From NCBI GenBank assembly GCA_949126835.1, contig CASBPS010000159.1, forward strand, positions 1 to 64,000: a stretch of 64,000 nt of DNA. The letters run 5' to 3'. The DNA comes from Anisus vortex. Taxonomy: Eukaryota > Mollusca > Gastropoda > Planorbidae. Below are positions 60,801 through 64,000 of the stretch, piece by piece. Every line of letters begins with the position of its first letter. The stretch's first letter is position 1. Under the pieces are notes generated by a model, which was given only the letters and a program-made list of their open reading frames with translations, was not told the origin of the DNA and did no database searches. The translations under genes were made by a program, and so were the position numbers.

Positions 60801-63185
60801 GGGGCTATAACAGAAGAAATCGAAGCTAGTCACAAATTTTATCTTCAATTTTAAAAAGGTTACTTAATGCGGGGCTATAGCAGACGAAATAAGAGCTAGT
60901 CACCCATTTTATCTTCAATTTTAAAAAGGTTACTAAGTGCGGGGCTATAGCAGACGAAATCGGAGCTGGTCACCAATTTTATCTTCAATTTTAAAAAGGC
61001 TACTAAGTGCGGGGCTATAGCAGACGAAATCGGAGCTAGTCACCAATTTTATCTTCAATTTAATAACGTTACTAAGTGCGGGGCTATAGCAGAAGAAATC
61101 GGAGCTAGTCAACAATTTTATCTTCAATTTTAAAAAGGCTACTAAGTGCGGGGCTATAGCAGACGAAATTGGAGCTAGTCACCAATTTTATCTTCAATTT
61201 TAAAAAGGTTACTAAGTGCGGGGCTATAGCAGACGAAATCGGAGCTAGTCACCAATTTTATCTTCAATTTTAAAAAGGTTACTAAGTGCGGGGCTATAGC
61301 AGAGGAAATCGGAGCTAGTCACCAATTTTATCTTTAATTTTAAAATGGTTACTAAGTGCGGGGCTATAGCAGACAAAATCGGAGCTAGTCACCAATTTTA
61401 TCTTCAATTTTAAAAAGGTTACTAAGTGCGGGGCTATAGCAGATGAAATCGGAGCTAGTCACCAATTTTATGTTCAATTTTTTAAAGGTTACTAAACGCG
61501 GGGCTATAACAGACAAAATCGAAGCTAGTCACAAATTTTATCTTCAATTTTAAAAAGGTTACTAAATGCGGGGCTATAGCAGACTAAATAAGAGCTAGTC
61601 ACCCATTTTATCTTCAATTTTAAAAAGTTTACTAAGTGCGGGGCTATAGCAGACGAAATCGGAGCTGGTCACCAATTTTATCTTCAATTTTAAAAAGGCT
61701 ACTAAGTGCGGGGCTATAGCAGACGAAATCGGAGCTAGTCACCAATTTTATCTTCAATTTAATAACGTTACTAAGTGCGGGGCTATAGCAGACGAAATCG
61801 GAGCTAGTCAACAATTTTATCTTCAATTTTTAAAAAGGCTACTAAGTGCGGGGCTATAGCAGACGAAATCGGAGCTAGTCACCAATTTTATCTTCAATTT
61901 TAAAAAGGTTACTAAGTGCGGGGCTATAGCAGACGAAATCGGAGCTAGTCACCAATTTTATCTTCAATTTTAAAAAGGCTACTAAGTGCGGGGCTATAGC
62001 AGACGAAATCGGAGCTAGTCAACAATTTTATCTTCAATTTTTAAAATGTTACTCAGTGCGGGGCTATAGCAGACGAAATCGGGGCTAGTCACCAATTTTA
62101 TCTTCAATTTTAAAAAGGTTACTAAGTGCGGGGCTATAGCAGACGAAATCGGAGCTAGTCACCAATTTTATCTTCAATTTTAAAAAGGCTACTAAGTGCG
62201 GGGCTATAGCAGACGAAATCGGAGCTAGTCACCAATTTTATCTTCAATTTTAAAAAGGTTACTAAGTGCGGGGCTATAGCAGACGAAATCGGAGCTAGTC
62301 ACCAATTATATATTCAATTTTAAAAAAGGTTACTAAGTGCGGGGCTATAGCAGACGAAATCGGAGCTAGTCACCAATTTTATCTTTAATTTTAAAATGGT
62401 TACTAAGTGCGGGGCTATAGCAGACAAAATCGGAGCTAGTCACCAATTTAATCTTCTATTTTAAAAAGGTTACTAAGTGCGGGGCCATAGCAGACGAATT
62501 CAGAGCTAGTCACCAATTTTATCTTCAATTTTAAAAAGGTTACTAGGTGCGGGGCTATAGCAGACGAAATCTGAGCTAGTCACCAATTTTATCTTCAATT
62601 TTATAATAGTTACTAAACGCGGGACTAAAGCAGACGAAATCGGAGCTAGTCACCAATTTTATCTTTAATTTTAAAAAAGGTTACTAAGTGCGGGGCTATA
62701 GCAGACGAAATCGGAGCTAGTCACCAATTTTATCTTCAATTTTTTAAAGGTTACTAAACGCGGGACTAAAGCAGACGAAATCGGAGCTAGTCACCAATTT
62801 TATCCTCAATTTTTAAAAACGTTACTAATCGCGGGGCTATAACAGAAGAAATCGAAGCTAGTCACAAATTTTATCTTCAATTTTAAAAAGGTTACTTAAT
62901 GCGGGGCTATAGCAGACGAAATAAGAGCTAGTCACCCATTTTATCTTCAATTTTAAAAAGGTTACTAAGTGCGGGGCTATAGCAGACGAAATCGGAGCTG
63001 GTCACCAATTTTATCTTCAATTTTAAAAAGGCTACTAAGTGCGGGGCTATAGCAGACGAAATCGGAGCTAGTCACCAATTTTATCTTCAATTTAATAACG
63101 TTACTAAGTGCGGGGCTATAGCAGAAGAAATCGGAGCTAGTCAACAATTTTATCTTCAATTTTAAAAAGGCTACTAAGTGCGGGG
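57860..63185. repeat. Tandem duplication, 2663-bp period
   Basis: GAAATCTGAG at 57871 and 60534, CTTTAATTTT at 57968 and 60631, the AGAAGAAATC cassette at 58282 and 60945, and GAAATTGGA at 58502 and 61165 are all 2663 bp apart. The match starts near 57860 and 60523 and breaks near 63185, so the two copies are adjacent. Confidence 0.88.
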
Positions 63186-64000
63186 CTATAGCAGACGAAA
63201 TTGGAGCTAGTCACCAATTTTATCTTCAATTTTAAAAAGGTTACTAAGTGCGGGGCTATAGCAGACGAAATCGGAGCTAGTCACCAATTTTATCTTCAAT
63301 TTTAAAAAGGTTACTAAGTGCGGGGCTATAGCAGAGGAAATCGGAGCTAGTCACCAATTTTATCTTTAATTTTAAAATGGTTACTAAGTGCGGGGCTATA
63401 GCAGACAAAATCGGAGCTAGTCACCAATTTTATCTTCAATTTTAAAAAGGTTACTAAGTGCGGGGCTATAGCAGATGAAATCGGAGCTAGTCACCAATTT
63501 TATGTTCAATTTTTTAAAGGTTACTAAACGCGGGACTAAAGCAGACGAAATCGGAGCAAGTCACCAATTTTATCTTCAATTTTAAAATTGTTACTAAGTG
63601 CGGGGCTATAGCAGACGAAATCGGAGCTAGTCACTAATTTTATCTTCAATTTTTTAAAGGTTACTAAACGCGGGACTAAAGCAGACGAAATCGGAGCTAG
63701 TCACTAATTTTATCCTCAATTTTTAAAAAGGTTACTAAGTGCGGGGCTATAACAGACAAAATCGAAGCTAGTCACAAATTTTATCTTCAATTTTAAAAAG
63801 GTTACTAAATGCGGGGCTATAGCAGACTAAATAAGAGCTAGTCACCCATTTTATCTTCAATTTTAAAAAGTTTACTAAGTGCGGGGCTATAGCAGACGAA
63901 ATCGGAGCTGGTCACCAATTTTATCTTCAATTTTAAAAAGGCTACTAAGTGCGGGGCTATAGCAGACGAAATCGGAGCTAGTCACCAATTTTATCTTCAA

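Larger units (their letters stand above)
21872..64000. repeat. 70-bp satellite array, right block (about 600 copies, runs off the window)
   Basis: The same satellite in the same orientation, continuing across the copia insertion. Compared with 7381-11630 it is richer in distinct monomer types: AACGCGGGACTAAAGC; a TTAATCTTCTATTTT unit followed by GACGAATTCAG; AATAAGAG with CACCCATT; ATAACAG with TCGAAG; CTGGTCACC with GGCTACT; a 69-bp AATAACGTT unit; AAATGTTACTCAG; and a 71-bp TCCTCAATTTTTAAAAAGG unit. These types recur in fixed order in overlapping higher-order repeats. No gene or unique sequence interrupts the block. Confidence 0.97.

Noticed and set aside
11516..63159. Dozens of minus-strand ORFs of about 60 codons in the satellite
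   Set aside because: They all come from the same monomer cassette, in which CTGG replaces CTAG and a 69-bp unit shifts frame so that stops are avoided. They start at TTG, and 70 bp is not a multiple of three. They are by-products of the repeat, not genes.
7056..64000. CENP-B box in the satellite unit
   Set aside because: I looked for a TTCG....A..CGGGA-type motif in the consensus and found none. Centromere function is neither shown nor excluded.

Overview
The window is a stretch of eukaryotic, almost certainly animal, nuclear heterochromatin. About 82% of it (7056-17329 and 21872-64000) is one AT-rich tandem satellite with a 70-bp unit, roughly 750 copies in all. Two LTR retrotransposons are inserted in the satellite, both reading on the minus strand. 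I see no host gene, tRNA, rRNA or other single-copy sequence. The satellite reaches the right edge of the window, and the left element also appears to sit inside it, so the array is probably larger than the window.

Region 1 (1-7055) is a Ty3/gypsy-class element of the Gmr1-like type. The pol order is protease, integrase, reverse transcriptase, RNase H, with integrase ahead of RT as in Ty1/copia. From the right it runs: 5' LTR (6455-7055), an 18-nt primer-binding site matching the tRNA-Pro site of murine leukaemia virus, leader, gag, pol, a long non-coding stretch, a G-rich polypurine tract and the 3' LTR (1-470, cut by the window edge). Gag and pol share one reading frame from 6175, interrupted by three TAA stops (5750, 4709, 3134) and one frameshift near 1409-1415. 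The middle of Gag looks like a SCAN domain, in line with the published origin of SCAN from Gmr1-like capsids. The two LTRs differ at 7 of 470 compared positions.

Region 2 (7056-17329) is satellite. The first 4 kb keeps an exact 70-bp register. Further right, variant monomers form higher-order repeats with periods of 0.6-1.3 kb, rising to about 2.9 kb.

Region 3 (17330-21871) is an apparently intact Ty1/copia element. It has identical 189-bp LTRs, a 5-bp target duplication (GGCTA), a half-tRNA-iMet type primer-binding site, a polypurine tract and one uninterrupted 1287-codon gag-pol ORF with all catalytic motifs. It is very young. A duplicated satellite block at 24811-24815 preserves the matching empty site.

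Region 4 (21872-64000) is satellite built from overlapping higher-order duplications with periods of about 1.5 to 8.7 kb. A diagnostic cassette of variant monomers recurs more than thirty times.

The host is not identifiable from this sequence. Gmr1-like elements are known from deuterostomes and, as far as I recall, other aquatic animals, and copia elements of this kind are common in marine invertebrates. An aquatic invertebrate such as a mollusc is a guess. Neither the satellite nor the elements can be called new without database searches.
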